From: an uncultured Clostridia bacterium
GTDB lineage: Bacteria > Bacillota > Clostridia > TANB77 > CAG-465
Direction of reading: 5' to 3'
Length of the DNA: 64,000 bases
Assembly (NCBI GenBank): GCA_949106495.1
Contig: CARYZD010000005.1
Span: forward strand, 1-64,000
The position numbers were made by a program, and so were the translations under genes. The notes beneath the pieces were generated by a model that saw only the letters and a list, made by a program, of their open reading frames with translations, had not been told where the DNA came from and searched no databases. This document shows positions 24,634-33,037 of the stretch, in pieces (the first letter of the stretch is position 1; every line of letters begins with the position of its first letter).

Positions 24634-25074
24634 ATGTTACCAATGTGGGCAATATGGTTAATTGTCAGTGGTGTTTTCTTTTTAGGAGAAATTTTTACTA
24701 TATCATTTTTATTATTTTGGCCAGGAGTTGGAGCTTTTCTTGCATTTTTAACAAGCCTTATAGTTCCTGAAAACTTAGTTGCACAAATTCTAATATTTGT
24801 TGTATCCACTATTATAATGGTATTATTTACTAAACCTTTAGTAAACAAGCTTTTTAAAAATAAAGATAATACAAGTATGAACAATAGTGCTGTTTTAGGA
24901 AAAAAAGGAATTATTATTAAAAAAATTGATAATTCAAATCCAGTAGGTCAAGTTAAAGTAAATGGTGAACTTTGGTCTGCCATAAAATCTGAGAAAGATA
25001 AATCTATCAATGTTGGAGAAAGCGTTATTATCGAAAAGATTGATGGAGTTAAGCTTTTAGTAAGAAAACCATAA
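24634..25074 (+). CDS. NfeD-like membrane protein
   Basis: A 146-residue short NfeD-type protein. About 80 residues form three membrane helices, followed by a C-terminal OB-fold domain of about 60 residues (AVLGKKGIIIKKIDN... VNGELWSAI... VIIEKIDGVKLLVRK). NfeD proteins usually pair with SPFH/stomatin proteins and act at membranes; the exact role is not known. It is 12 bp upstream of the SPFH gene and has an AAGGAGG ribosome binding site. Confidence 0.92.
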   Translation: MLPMWAIWLIVSGVFFLGEIFTISFLLFWPGVGAFLAFLTSLIVPENLVAQILIFVVSTIIMVLFTKPLVNKLFKNKDNTSMNNSAVLGKKGIIIKKIDNSNPVGQVKVNGELWSAIKSEKDKSINVGESVIIEKIDGVKLLVRKP

Positions 25075-25086
25075 GGAGGTAAAAAT

Positions 25087-26037
25087 ATGGTAGGATTTAT
25101 TCTATTTCTTATTATTGTTGTTATTTTTATTTTAGTAGTTGCTGCTGCATCTATTAAAGTTGTTAAACAAGCTGAAGTAAAAATTATAGAACGTTTTGGT
25201 AAATATAGTTTTACTGCTGAAGCTGGTCTTAACATTTTATTACCTTTTGTAGATAAGGTAAGAGCTGTTGTTAGTTTAAAACAACAAACTATGGACGTTA
25301 CTCCACAAAGTGTTATAACTAAAGATAACGTTACTATTACAATTGATACTGTTGTATTCTATCAAATAATGGATCCAGTAAAAGCAGTATACGAAATTGA
25401 AAGCTTACAAAAAGGTATTGCTTATATAGCAATTACTACAATTCGTGATATTGTTGGTAAAATGGACTTAGACTCTACGTTCTCTTCAAGAGATGCAATA
25501 AACACTCAATTAAGAGATGTTCTTGATGAAGCTACAGATAAATGGGGATGTAAAGTTGATAGAGTTGAAATAAAAGATATTAAACCACCTGTAGATATTA
25601 GAGATGCAATGGAAAAACAAATGAATGCAGAAAGAAATAAAAGAGCTATTATTCTTGAAGCTGAAGGTAAACGTCAAGCAGACATTACCTTAGCAGAAGG
25701 TAATAAACAATCTACTATTCTTAACGCAGAAGCTGAAAGAGAATCTAGTATCAGAAGAGCACAAGGTGTTAGAGAATCTAAAATACTTGAAGCCGAAGGT
25801 AATGCTGAAGCAATTAAAAAAGTTGCTGAAGCTAAAGCTGAAGAAATTAAAATGGTATATGGTGCAATAATGTCATCTAAACCAGATGATAAACTTGTTG
25901 CTATCAAATCTTTAGAATCATTAGAAAAAGTTGCAAATGGTTCTGCAAACAAAGTATTTATTCCATTTGATGCAACTAAAACATTAGGTTCTATTGCAGC
26001 AATGTCAGAAGCAGCTGATAAAAAATCTTCAAAATAG
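25087..26037 (+). CDS. SPFH/band 7 (stomatin-like) protein
   Basis: A 316-residue membrane-attached scaffold protein of the QmcA/stomatin group. An N-terminal membrane helix (about 3-20) precedes the SPFH domain (VKQAEVKIIERFGKYS, then TIDTVVFYQIMDPVKAVYEIE). A long Ala/Glu/Lys-rich coiled coil follows (about 180-265, repeats of ILEAEG and AEGNKQ). These proteins form oligomeric membrane assemblies. Co-transcribed with the NfeD-like gene. Confidence 0.93.
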   Translation: MVGFILFLIIVVIFILVVAAASIKVVKQAEVKIIERFGKYSFTAEAGLNILLPFVDKVRAVVSLKQQTMDVTPQSVITKDNVTITIDTVVFYQIMDPVKAVYEIESLQKGIAYIAITTIRDIVGKMDLDSTFSSRDAINTQLRDVLDEATDKWGCKVDRVEIKDIKPPVDIRDAMEKQMNAERNKRAIILEAEGKRQADITLAEGNKQSTILNAEAERESSIRRAQGVRESKILEAEGNAEAIKKVAEAKAEEIKMVYGAIMSSKPDDKLVAIKSLESLEKVANGSANKVFIPFDATKTLGSIAAMSEAADKKSSK

Positions 26038-26049
26038 ACTTATATATAG

Positions 26050-26088
26050 AAAAGGAATCACATTAAATGAAGTGATTCCTTTTTTTTA
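26050..26088. terminator. Terminator after the SPFH gene, shared with dnaE
   Basis: A 12-bp stem (AAAAGGAATCAC / GTGATTCCTTTT) with a 10-nt loop and a T run. It also sits at the 3' end of the convergent dnaE. Confidence 0.85.
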
Positions 26089-29000
26089 TTTTATTTTTAC
26101 ATTTTCTTTTCCAAATGCTAATGATAATTTATCTAATACTATCTGATTATCTTGTAAAAAGTTTGCTTTATTTAATAATCTCATTTTATTTGTTCCATCA
26201 TAAAAAATATATACTTCTATATCTCCTGGATATTCTTTACTCAAATCTTTTATATATCCTATCACCCTATCTTCTAAATCTAGTTTATCTTTAGGAATTC
26301 TTATATATATTTTTTTATTTACTTTTATAGTAGCTGTATCCCCTTTTTTTTCTTTTGCTGACTTTAATTCTTTATCTATAAGTGATATATTAGATACTAA
26401 AATTTTTGTTTTCTCTCCTTCTTTTACACTTACTTTTCCAGTTACTTTAATAATACTTTCATCTTGTAAAATATTATTAAATCTTTCAAAAGTATTAGAA
26501 AACAACACTAATTCAATAGAGCCAAATAAATCTTCTAACTCTCCAAACATCATATTTTTTCCAGATTTAGTTACAAGCATTCTACCTCTATTAAATATTC
26601 CACAAATTGTTACTATCTTAGAGTCATAATTTGGTTTTTCTTCTAATTCCTCTTCTTCTATATCGTCTTCATTCAGTTCTAATGTTGTTATTGTTGAGTT
26701 TTTATTAATATAGTCTTTATATTCATCTAGTGGATGTCCAGAAATATATAACCCAAGCATTTCCTTTTCCATATCAAGAAGTTCTCTTTTTGATGGTATT
26801 CTACCACTCTTTTCAAGTTTTATAGTATTACCATTTTCTTCTATTTCTCCAAAGAAATCTATTTGATTTATATAATTATTTTTTCTTGTATGATTTATAC
26901 CATCTACTATCATTTCAAAATCATCTAATAAATCATATCTATTATATTGTTTTTCTATTTCATCAAAACAGCCTGCTTTAATTAGACTCTCAATACATTT
27001 TTTATTTATAGCATCACTTGATACTCTTTGACAAAAATCTATAAAATTTTTGTATTTTCCATTTAGCTTTCTTTCTTTTATTATTTCATCTATTGCGTTT
27101 TCCCCAACATTTTTTATGGAATTTAAAGCAAATCTTATTTTTCCATTTATAACTGCAAATTTAGCATAACTTTCATTTATATCTGGTCTTAATACTTCTA
27201 TTCCAAGTTCCTTACTTTCATTAATATATATAGGTATCTTATTTTGATTTCCTATAAAAGAGTTCATATATGCTGCCATAAATTCATTTGGATAATGACA
27301 TTTTAAATATGCTGTTTGGTAAGCAACAACCGCATATGCAGCTGCATGTGATTTATTAAAAGCATATTTTGCAAATTCTGCCATCTCATCAAATATTTTG
27401 TTTGCACTCTGAGAATCTATTCCATTTTTAGATGCTCCTTCAACAAATACTTCTCTTTCTTTATTCATAACGTCTAGTTTTTTCTTTCCCATTGCACGTC
27501 TTACAATATCTGCTCTACCTAAACTATAACCTGCAAGTTTTCTAAAAATTTGCATTACCTGTTCTTGATAAACCATACAGCCATATGTTGGTTTTAATAT
27601 TTCTTTTAAAGATTCATGTGTATACTCAATTTCTCCCCTATTATTTTTATTTTTTATATATCTAGGTATCTGATCCATTGGACCTGGCCTATAAAGTGAA
27701 ATCATTACTATAATATCTTCTATAGAATCTGGTTCCATTTTCATCATCATTTTCCTAAATCCTGGACTTTCCATTTGAAACACTCCAAGTGTTTTTCCTT
27801 GAGTAAGCATTTTATATGTATCTATATCATCAAAATTTCCAAAGTCTACATCTATGCCTCGAATTTTTTTTATTAGTTTTTTAGTATCATCTATAACTGT
27901 TAATGTTCTAAGTCCTAAAAAATCCATTTTTAGTAGTCCTAGTTCTTCTAACGTAGTCATTGTATATTGTGTTGATATTTGTCCTTCATTCTCATATAAA
28001 GGTACATAATTTACTACTTGCTCTTTAGTAATAACTACACCACAGGCATGTGTTGATGCCTGTCTTGAAAGACCTTCTATTTTTTTTGATATATCTATTA
28101 TTCTTCGTGTTTCAATATCTTCATTATATAGCTTTCTTAAATCTGGATTTTCATTTAAAGCATTATCAATAGTAATTTTAAAGTTATGTGGTATTAGCTT
28201 TGCTATTGTATCTCCTTTTTGATAAGGCATATCTAAAACTCTTGCAACATCCCTTATTGCAGCTCTTGCTGCCATTGTTCCAAATGTAATAATCTGTGCT
28301 ACATGGTCTTTTCCATATTTATTTGAAACATAGTCTATTACTTCTTGTCTTCTTTCATAACAAAAATCTACATCAAAGTCTGGCATACTTACTCTTTCTG
28401 GATTTAAAAATCTTTCAAAAATAAGCCCAAACTTAATTGGGTCAATATCTGTTATTCCAATTAAATATGCAGCAAGAGAACCAGCGCCACTTCCTCTTCC
28501 TGGTCCTACAGGAATTCCTTGAGATTTAGCATAATTAATAAAATCTGCAACTATTAAAAAATAATCTATATATCCCATTTTATCTATTACACTTATTTCA
28601 TAATCAAGTCTTTCTTTTACTTTATCATAATCCTCTTTATTATATCTACTACTTATCCCTTCGTAACATTTCTTAGTAAAATACTCTAAGTGTGTAATAT
28701 TTTCTTCTATCTTAAACTCTGGAAGTATTGTGTGACCAAATTCTAAATCTACATTACACATATCTGCTATTTTTAAAGTATTTTCTATTGCTTCTGGTAC
28801 ATTTTTAAAAGCTTCCTTCATTTCATCTGGAGATTTAAAATAAAATTCATTTACTTTAAATCTTAATCTATCTTCATCATTTAGTGTTTTTCTTGTTTGT
28901 ATACAAAGTAATACTTCGTGAAAGTCATAATCTTCTTTATTTAAATAATGACAATCATTTGTTGCTACTAGTCTTACTCCATACTCTTTAGAAAATTCAA

Positions 29001-29568
29001 TTAGTTTTTGATTTACTAATATTTGTTCTCTTAATTTATTATCTTGAATTTCCAAAAAATATCTTTCTTTTCCAAATATGCTCAAATATTTCTCAAGCAT
29101 CTCTTTAGCACCTAAAATATCTCCATTAACTATCTTTCTAGATAATCCTCCAGCAAGACACGCAGAAAGACAAACAAGGCCTTCATTGTACTTTTCTAAT
29201 ATTTCTATATCTATTCTTGGTTTATAATAAAAACCTTCTGTATATCCAATTGAACATAGTTTAACAAGATTTTTATATCCTGTATTATTCATTGCAAGTA
29301 ATATTAAATGATTAGGTTCTGTATCTATTCTTCCTTCCTTATCTAGTCTACTTCTTGGTGCTACATAGAACTCACAACCTATAATTGGTTTAATTCCGTT
29401 TTTTTTACATTCTTTATACATTTCAATGGCACCAAACATATTGCCGTGGTCAGTTATAGCTACAGCTGGCATATTATATTCTTTTGCTTTTTTTACTACT
29501 TCATCAATTCTTATTGCACCATCAAGTAAACTATACTCTGTATGCAAATGTAAATGAACAAAACTCAC
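26086..29568 (-). CDS. dnaE: DNA polymerase III subunit alpha
   Basis: Replicative polymerase subunit of the DnaE type, about 1160 residues. The PHP domain opens the protein (FVHLHLHTEYSLLDGA, ITDHGNMFG). The palm has GPGRGSGAGSLAAYLIGI and the catalytic PDFDVDFCYERR. Finger and HhH regions follow, then an OB-fold near the C-terminus (VTICGIFNRGRMLVTKSGK). The PHP His residues look intact. Start: GTG at 29568, four bases after an AGGTGAT ribosome binding site, preferred to the GTG at 29577 inside that site. In low-GC Firmicutes DnaE usually works with PolC, which is not in this window. Confidence 0.96.
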   Translation of the reverse strand: MSFVHLHLHTEYSLLDGAIRIDEVVKKAKEYNMPAVAITDHGNMFGAIEMYKECKKNGIKPIIGCEFYVAPRSRLDKEGRIDTEPNHLILLAMNNTGYKNLVKLCSIGYTEGFYYKPRIDIEILEKYNEGLVCLSACLAGGLSRKIVNGDILGAKEMLEKYLSIFGKERYFLEIQDNKLREQILVNQKLIEFSKEYGVRLVATNDCHYLNKEDYDFHEVLLCIQTRKTLNDEDRLRFKVNEFYFKSPDEMKEAFKNVPEAIENTLKIADMCNVDLEFGHTILPEFKIEENITHLEYFTKKCYEGISSRYNKEDYDKVKERLDYEISVIDKMGYIDYFLIVADFINYAKSQGIPVGPGRGSGAGSLAAYLIGITDIDPIKFGLIFERFLNPERVSMPDFDVDFCYERRQEVIDYVSNKYGKDHVAQIITFGTMAARAAIRDVARVLDMPYQKGDTIAKLIPHNFKITIDNALNENPDLRKLYNEDIETRRIIDISKKIEGLSRQASTHACGVVITKEQVVNYVPLYENEGQISTQYTMTTLEELGLLKMDFLGLRTLTVIDDTKKLIKKIRGIDVDFGNFDDIDTYKMLTQGKTLGVFQMESPGFRKMMMKMEPDSIEDIIVMISLYRPGPMDQIPRYIKNKNNRGEIEYTHESLKEILKPTYGCMVYQEQVMQIFRKLAGYSLGRADIVRRAMGKKKLDVMNKEREVFVEGASKNGIDSQSANKIFDEMAEFAKYAFNKSHAAAYAVVAYQTAYLKCHYPNEFMAAYMNSFIGNQNKIPIYINESKELGIEVLRPDINESYAKFAVINGKIRFALNSIKNVGENAIDEIIKERKLNGKYKNFIDFCQRVSSDAINKKCIESLIKAGCFDEIEKQYNRYDLLDDFEMIVDGINHTRKNNYINQIDFFGEIEENGNTIKLEKSGRIPSKRELLDMEKEMLGLYISGHPLDEYKDYINKNSTITTLELNEDDIEEEELEEKPNYDSKIVTICGIFNRGRMLVTKSGKNMMFGELEDLFGSIELVLFSNTFERFNNILQDESIIKVTGKVSVKEGEKTKILVSNISLIDKELKSAKEKKGDTATIKVNKKIYIRIPKDKLDLEDRVIGYIKDLSKEYPGDIEVYIFYDGTNKMRLLNKANFLQDNQIVLDKLSLAFGKENVKIK

Positions 29569-29751
29569 TTTTATCACCTGTGAGTATTATATCAAAATTT
29601 TAGCAAAATGTATAGTTAAAAAGTACATTTGTTTGAATAAATTATGTAGAAAAAGTAAGAACTATATTCTTACTTAACTAACAATTTTCTCTCGAAAAAA
29701 TATCTAAAGAGATTCAAATCAAGTTTTATTTACTAACATTTTTCTAAATGT

Positions 29752-29757
29752 TATAAT
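29752..29757 (+). promoter_or_regulatory. Extended -10 promoter of the small hydrophobic peptide gene
   Basis: TGtTATAAT with only a weak -35 (TTTACT, 17 bp upstream). The predicted start of transcription, near 29764, falls in the 5' arm of the hairpin that buries the ribosome binding site. Confidence 0.65.
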
Positions 29758-29760
29758 GAG

Positions 29761-29792
29761 TCCACCTCCTTAAAAAGAAGAAAGGAGGTGGA
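29761..29792 (+). promoter_or_regulatory. Hairpin sequestering the ribosome binding site of the peptide gene
   Basis: An 11-bp perfect inverted repeat: TCCACCTCCTT at 29761-29771 pairs with AAGGAGGTGGA at 29782-29792. The 3' arm is the entire Shine-Dalgarno sequence, so translation would be blocked unless the structure opens. Such shielding is typical of type I toxin mRNAs. If transcription starts near 29764 about eight pairs remain. Confidence 0.75.
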
Positions 29793-29795
29793 AAA

Positions 29796-29882
29796 ATGAA
29801 TGAATTTATAACTTTCCTAGGAGCTATTAATGCATTAATTAGCGCCATTACAGCTTTAATAGTAGCTGTAAAGAAAAAATAA
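29796..29882 (+). CDS. 28-residue hydrophobic peptide, candidate type I toxin
   Basis: The peptide begins MNEFITFLGAINALIS and ends AITALIVAVKKK. It is one hydrophobic helix with a short acidic N-terminus and three C-terminal lysines, the usual build of membrane-acting type I toxins (holin-like, Fst/Ldr class). I do not recognise an exact family. The start codon is 7 nt after a perfect AGGAGG that is locked in a hairpin. Codons 3-7 (29802-29815) are repeated at 30000-30013, within the RNA transcribed from the other strand. Alternatives: a small bacteriocin, or a structural membrane peptide. Confidence 0.7.
   Translation: MNEFITFLGAINALISAITALIVAVKKK
29802..29815 (+). repeat. 14-nt direct repeat, copy in the peptide gene
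   Basis: GAATTTATAACTTT occurs here over codons 3-7 and again at 30000-30013. Because the second copy is transcribed from the minus strand, the two RNAs are perfectly complementary over 14 nt. Confidence 0.9.
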
Positions 29883-29889
29883 TACTCTT

Positions 29890-29915
29890 ATGACCTATGT
29901 TTCCCCATAGGTCAT
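29890..29915 (+). terminator. 3' hairpin of the peptide mRNA
   Basis: A 10-bp perfect stem (ATGACCTATG / CATAGGTCAT) with loop TTTCCC. The following T tract is interrupted (TTATTATTG). The loop is fully complementary to the loop of the convergent RNA hairpin at 29954-29983. Confidence 0.8.
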
Positions 29916-29953
29916 TATTATTGTATTTCATTATTATTATATTATACAAAAAT

Positions 29954-29983
29954 GAGAAGATAAATTTTCCCCTTTATCTTCTC
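29954..29983 (-). terminator. Terminator of the convergent small RNA
   Basis: An 11-bp perfect stem with an 8-nt loop (GGGGAAAA on the minus strand), followed by ATTTTTG. Confidence 0.8.
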
Positions 29984-29999
29984 TCTTCCTTAAATAATC

Positions 30000-30013
30000 G
30001 AATTTATAACTTT
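30000..30013 (-). repeat. 14-nt direct repeat, copy in the small RNA
   Basis: Second copy of GAATTTATAACTTT on the plus strand; the minus-strand RNA therefore carries AAAGTTATAAATTC about 40 nt from its 5' end. Confidence 0.9.
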
Positions 30014-30059
30014 TGTGAATAGACAATTGACAAACAATATCTTCATCTATTTCAAATAA

Positions 30060-30088
30060 ATTATAGCATTTGATTATTAAAAAGTCAA
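30060..30088 (-). promoter_or_regulatory. Promoter of the small RNA
   Basis: TTGACT, 17 bp, TATAAT with a TGc extended -10 on the minus strand. It is much closer to consensus than the peptide promoter, as expected if the RNA must be in excess. Confidence 0.8.
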
Positions 30089-30094
30089 TGAAAA

Positions 30095-30115
30095 AGAACT
30101 TGATTTACAAGTTCT
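30095..30115 (-). terminator. Terminator of the 98-residue protein gene
   Basis: An 8-bp stem (AGAACTTG / CAAGTTCT) with a 5-nt loop, followed on the minus strand by TTTTTCATTG. Confidence 0.75.
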
Positions 30116-30128
30116 CTTTGCGTTTTAT

Positions 30129-30425
30129 TTATACCTTTAATATTCCATATGTTTTTATATATTTATCTAAAGCTTTTCTTATTGCCACATCTCTTGAATA
30201 ACCACTAACTTTTTCAAAGTTATACACATAATCCCTAAATATGTATTCTTCAATTAAGTCATAATTTAGACTCGTGATGTCATAATCATAAATAATGGTT
30301 TTTCTCAATTGTCTTTTTAGCTCATAGCCGCTTGGATAATTATTAATATTGTTATTACTTTCATTTTTTTCTCCTATTCCTACTATCATTAATGCACTTA
30401 GTGCAAATAGAAAAAAATTAAACAT
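30129..30425 (-). CDS. Small exported or membrane protein of unknown function
   Basis: A 98-residue protein. The first 16 residues (MFNFFLFALSALMIVG) are hydrophobic and may be a signal or anchor. An Asn-rich linker follows, then an aromatic and charged helical domain (LIEEYIFRDYVYNFEKVSGYSRDVAIRKALDKYIKTYG). Family not recognised. It has its own promoter and terminator and lies downstream of spoIIE in the same direction. Confidence 0.7.
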   Translation of the reverse strand: MFNFFLFALSALMIVGIGEKNESNNNINNYPSGYELKRQLRKTIIYDYDITSLNYDLIEEYIFRDYVYNFEKVSGYSRDVAIRKALDKYIKTYGILKV

Positions 30426-30480
30426 AACAACTTCCCCCTAATAAATTATTTTTTAGGTCATACCTTATAAAGATATTTAT

Positions 30481-30509
30481 ATTATACCACATTATGTAAA
30501 GTTAATCAA
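30481..30509 (-). promoter_or_regulatory. Promoter of the 98-residue protein gene
   Basis: TTGATT, 17 bp, TATAAT on the minus strand. Confidence 0.8.
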
Positions 30510-30519
30510 GTAAAATTAA

Positions 30520-30537
30520 AAGTGCATAAATGCACTT
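30520..30537 (-). terminator. Terminator of spoIIE
   Basis: An 8-bp stem (AAGTGCAT / ATGCACTT) abutting the spoIIE stop codon, followed by TTAATTTT on the minus strand. Confidence 0.75.
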
Positions 30538-32886
30538 CTAACTTTTCTCTATTTTATTTACTATAATTGTAGCATCATCATCTAAGACTCCGCCATTATT
30601 TAAATATAATACTTCCCTTATTTCTTGAGCTATAATTTTTGCAGATTTTGATGTATCACATGTAAGTAAATAATTTTTTAAATAATTACTATTTGGATCA
30701 ATATCGTCTTGTACTACTCCATCAGAAATTTGAATTACAAAGTCCCCTTCATTTAATTTTTTACAAATAGGGATATAATCTGTATTATCCACAAGCCCTA
30801 CAGGAATTGTAGTAGAAGTAATTGTAATTACTTTACCATTTTCTATTAAATATGTTGGTGCTGCACCAAGTTTAATAAAGAAACATTCTCCATCTTTTTC
30901 ATTAATAATTGAAGCATCAAGAGTTGCATATAACTCATCATCACCTTTTAATTTTATTATACTATTTACTATTTCAATAGCTTTCTCTTCATTAAATCCA
31001 CCGCTTAATAATCTTTCTAATATATTAATTACAGCAGTTGAACTTTGTGCTGCATCTTTACCAGAACCAACACCATCACTAATTACAGTAAGTTTTCTTA
31101 AATCTTGTAGTTCCATTTGAAGATAAGTATCTCCAGATACATTTTCTCCTACTTTCTTTTCGGATATGATCTCTGTTTTAATATTATATTTTGGTGTTGA
31201 AATTAACTTTATTTTAGATTTCTCTGTTTTAGATATATTTAATATTAATTTAATAGTCATATTTTGCTCTAAAATATTTGTTGCAAGTTCTGCAATCTGT
31301 CTTTTTTGCTTATCTATATTTGTTAGTATATCTGTTACAAATATATATTCTATTAAATCTGTTTCTCTAACAAATTCATCTTCATAAACATTAAATCCAT
31401 AAAATTTTAGTTCATCTCTAAGTTTCTTTTGAGAGTCATCTTTTACTAATGCACCTTCTTTAATATTATCTACAATTGTATTTAGTAGTTTAGACACTTC
31501 TTTATATTGTTTTGAAACTTTTTCTGTATTTTCTAATTCTCTTTGTTTAAGAATTCTTGTAATCTTCATATTATTATATATTTCATATAAATTATCTACA
31601 ATTATCTTAGAATGTTTGCAATCAAATTTTAGCATTTCTGCTTCAATCTTTTCTCCACTTTCAAGTTTGTCTGCTAAATATTCTGCTGTCATGTCTAAAT
31701 TTTCTTTATCTATACAATCATTTATATTACTACATGCAAAACAAGTATTATTTACATAGCTTAATATATACTTTTTAATTACTTCTGTTGTCTCTTGCTC
31801 TGTTTCTTTATTTCTTTGAACTGTTATATCTGCAAGATTACTAAATACTTCTGAAACTGCTCCTATCTTTTCTTTAGCCTCTTTAGTTGGATTTAGTAAA
31901 TTATTTCTAACTGCTTCAAGTCCTCGCCCTAAATCAAATAGATTATCTAATTTTCTTTCTACAAATTTAGGCATAAAGAAAAGTACAACAGATGCAACTA
32001 AAACTTCACAAGTAATTATATTTATCTGAGACATACCAGTAGAATAGTATGAAATATAAATATTGCCTGCAATAAAAGCTATAATTACTGCAATTTTTCC
32101 AAATCTTCTTAATAGTCCAGAAATAAATCCACTAAATGCAATTGCAACTACAAACGACATAGATATGTCACATAGACATGTATATGTAAGTCCTATCATA
32201 AGACCAGTTGTTGCTCCAAGAATTGCTCCATTCCCCCAACCATAAATTAATATAAGAATAAATGCAATTATTTCTACTAATTTAAATCCTAAAATACTTA
32301 TTGGGCTTACAGCAGATATAAGCATTGCTATTGTAAGCATCATCATAATACTTTCTTCTTTTGTATATATAAAACCATTCTTTAAGTTTAATATAACATT
32401 CATACCAGTAACTGCTACTAAATATATTATTCCAGATGCAACTATACTAGATAAAACTTTAAACAATTCAGTAAATAATGCACCTGTAATAAAGGAAGCA
32501 ACTATTTGTAATATCGCAATTGACACAAAAAATTTGATAAAAATAGTATACTTTCTATTTATTCCTTCAATATTTACTATTGCTGTAACAAGATTATACA
32601 GTAAGAAGAAAACTATTAATAATATTAAACTTGAAGAACAACTTCCAACAGCTAGTCCAATAGCTGATGCAACAAGTACAAGTAGTAATGGTACTTCAAA
32701 AGCACTAGCAACTGCAAGTAGCACATAGTTAAATGGCCTAAAATCTCCTATAAATGTTTTAGTAGACAAAAGTAATGCGAATAACACAAATACAATATTT
32801 TTAAAATTTACCACTTTTTTTATTGTATTTAATACTGATTCAACTTTTTCATCAATATCATTATCTAAATACTTATTATATATCAT
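30538..32886 (-). CDS. spoIIE: Stage II sporulation protein E, PP2C-type phosphatase
   Basis: A membrane phosphatase that dephosphorylates SpoIIAA to activate sigma-F in the forespore and also acts at the asymmetric septum. The 782-residue protein has about ten N-terminal membrane helices (residues about 30-310), a central regulatory region with a CFACSNINDC cluster, and a C-terminal PP2C domain from about 580. PP2C signatures include VISDGVGSGKDAAQSSTA, FFIKLGAAPTYL, FVIQISDGVVQDD and DDDATIIV with the metal-binding Asp residues. This is strong evidence for endospore formation. No convincing Spo0A box was found upstream. Confidence 0.95.
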   Translation of the reverse strand: MIYNKYLDNDIDEKVESVLNTIKKVVNFKNIVFVLFALLLSTKTFIGDFRPFNYVLLAVASAFEVPLLLVLVASAIGLAVGSCSSSLILLIVFFLLYNLVTAIVNIEGINRKYTIFIKFFVSIAILQIVASFITGALFTELFKVLSSIVASGIIYLVAVTGMNVILNLKNGFIYTKEESIMMMLTIAMLISAVSPISILGFKLVEIIAFILILIYGWGNGAILGATTGLMIGLTYTCLCDISMSFVVAIAFSGFISGLLRRFGKIAVIIAFIAGNIYISYYSTGMSQINIITCEVLVASVVLFFMPKFVERKLDNLFDLGRGLEAVRNNLLNPTKEAKEKIGAVSEVFSNLADITVQRNKETEQETTEVIKKYILSYVNNTCFACSNINDCIDKENLDMTAEYLADKLESGEKIEAEMLKFDCKHSKIIVDNLYEIYNNMKITRILKQRELENTEKVSKQYKEVSKLLNTIVDNIKEGALVKDDSQKKLRDELKFYGFNVYEDEFVRETDLIEYIFVTDILTNIDKQKRQIAELATNILEQNMTIKLILNISKTEKSKIKLISTPKYNIKTEIISEKKVGENVSGDTYLQMELQDLRKLTVISDGVGSGKDAAQSSTAVINILERLLSGGFNEEKAIEIVNSIIKLKGDDELYATLDASIINEKDGECFFIKLGAAPTYLIENGKVITITSTTIPVGLVDNTDYIPICKKLNEGDFVIQISDGVVQDDIDPNSNYLKNYLLTCDTSKSAKIIAQEIREVLYLNNGGVLDDDATIIVNKIEKS

Positions 32887-32995
32887 TTTTACACCTCTTT
32901 ATGTTTCTTTATATACTCTATATTCTACTATATAATTTTTAAATATTTTGTCATAATATATAATATAAATAAAATATATTACCCCTATATACAGA

Positions 32996-33026
32996 AAAAT
33001 AGTCAAACATTAAATTTGGCTATTTT
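32996..33026 (-). terminator. Terminator of the AT-hook protein gene
   Basis: A 12-bp stem with one G-U pair (AAAATAGTCAAA / TTTGGCTATTTT) just beyond the stop at 33038, followed by T on the minus strand. Confidence 0.65.
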
Positions 33027-33037
33027 CTAATTAAAAA

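Larger units (their letters stand above)
29946..30053 (-). ncRNA. Candidate antisense antitoxin RNA, about 108 nt
   Basis: Bounded by a strong minus-strand promoter (TTGACT, 17 bp, TGc TATAAT) and a hairpin with an 11-bp stem (GAGAAGATAAA / TTTATCTTCTC, 29954-29983) followed by ATTTTTG. It is convergent with the peptide mRNA. It carries a 14-nt perfect complement to the start region of that mRNA, and its terminator loop GGGGAAAA contains GGGAAA, the exact complement of the loop UUUCCC in the mRNA. It has only an 18-codon frame without ribosome binding site, so it is probably noncoding. The layout resembles the Fst/par RNA I-RNA II module. Confidence 0.65.

Noticed and set aside
29998..30053. 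18-codon frame (MKILFVNCLF...) in the convergent small RNA
   Set aside because: No ribosome binding site and it overlaps the antisense repeat; a noncoding RNA is the simpler reading.
32887..32990. Spo0A box upstream of spoIIE
   Set aside because: TGACAAA and TGTCATA sequences occur but miss the TGTCGAA core, and the region is so AT-rich that such matches are expected by chance.
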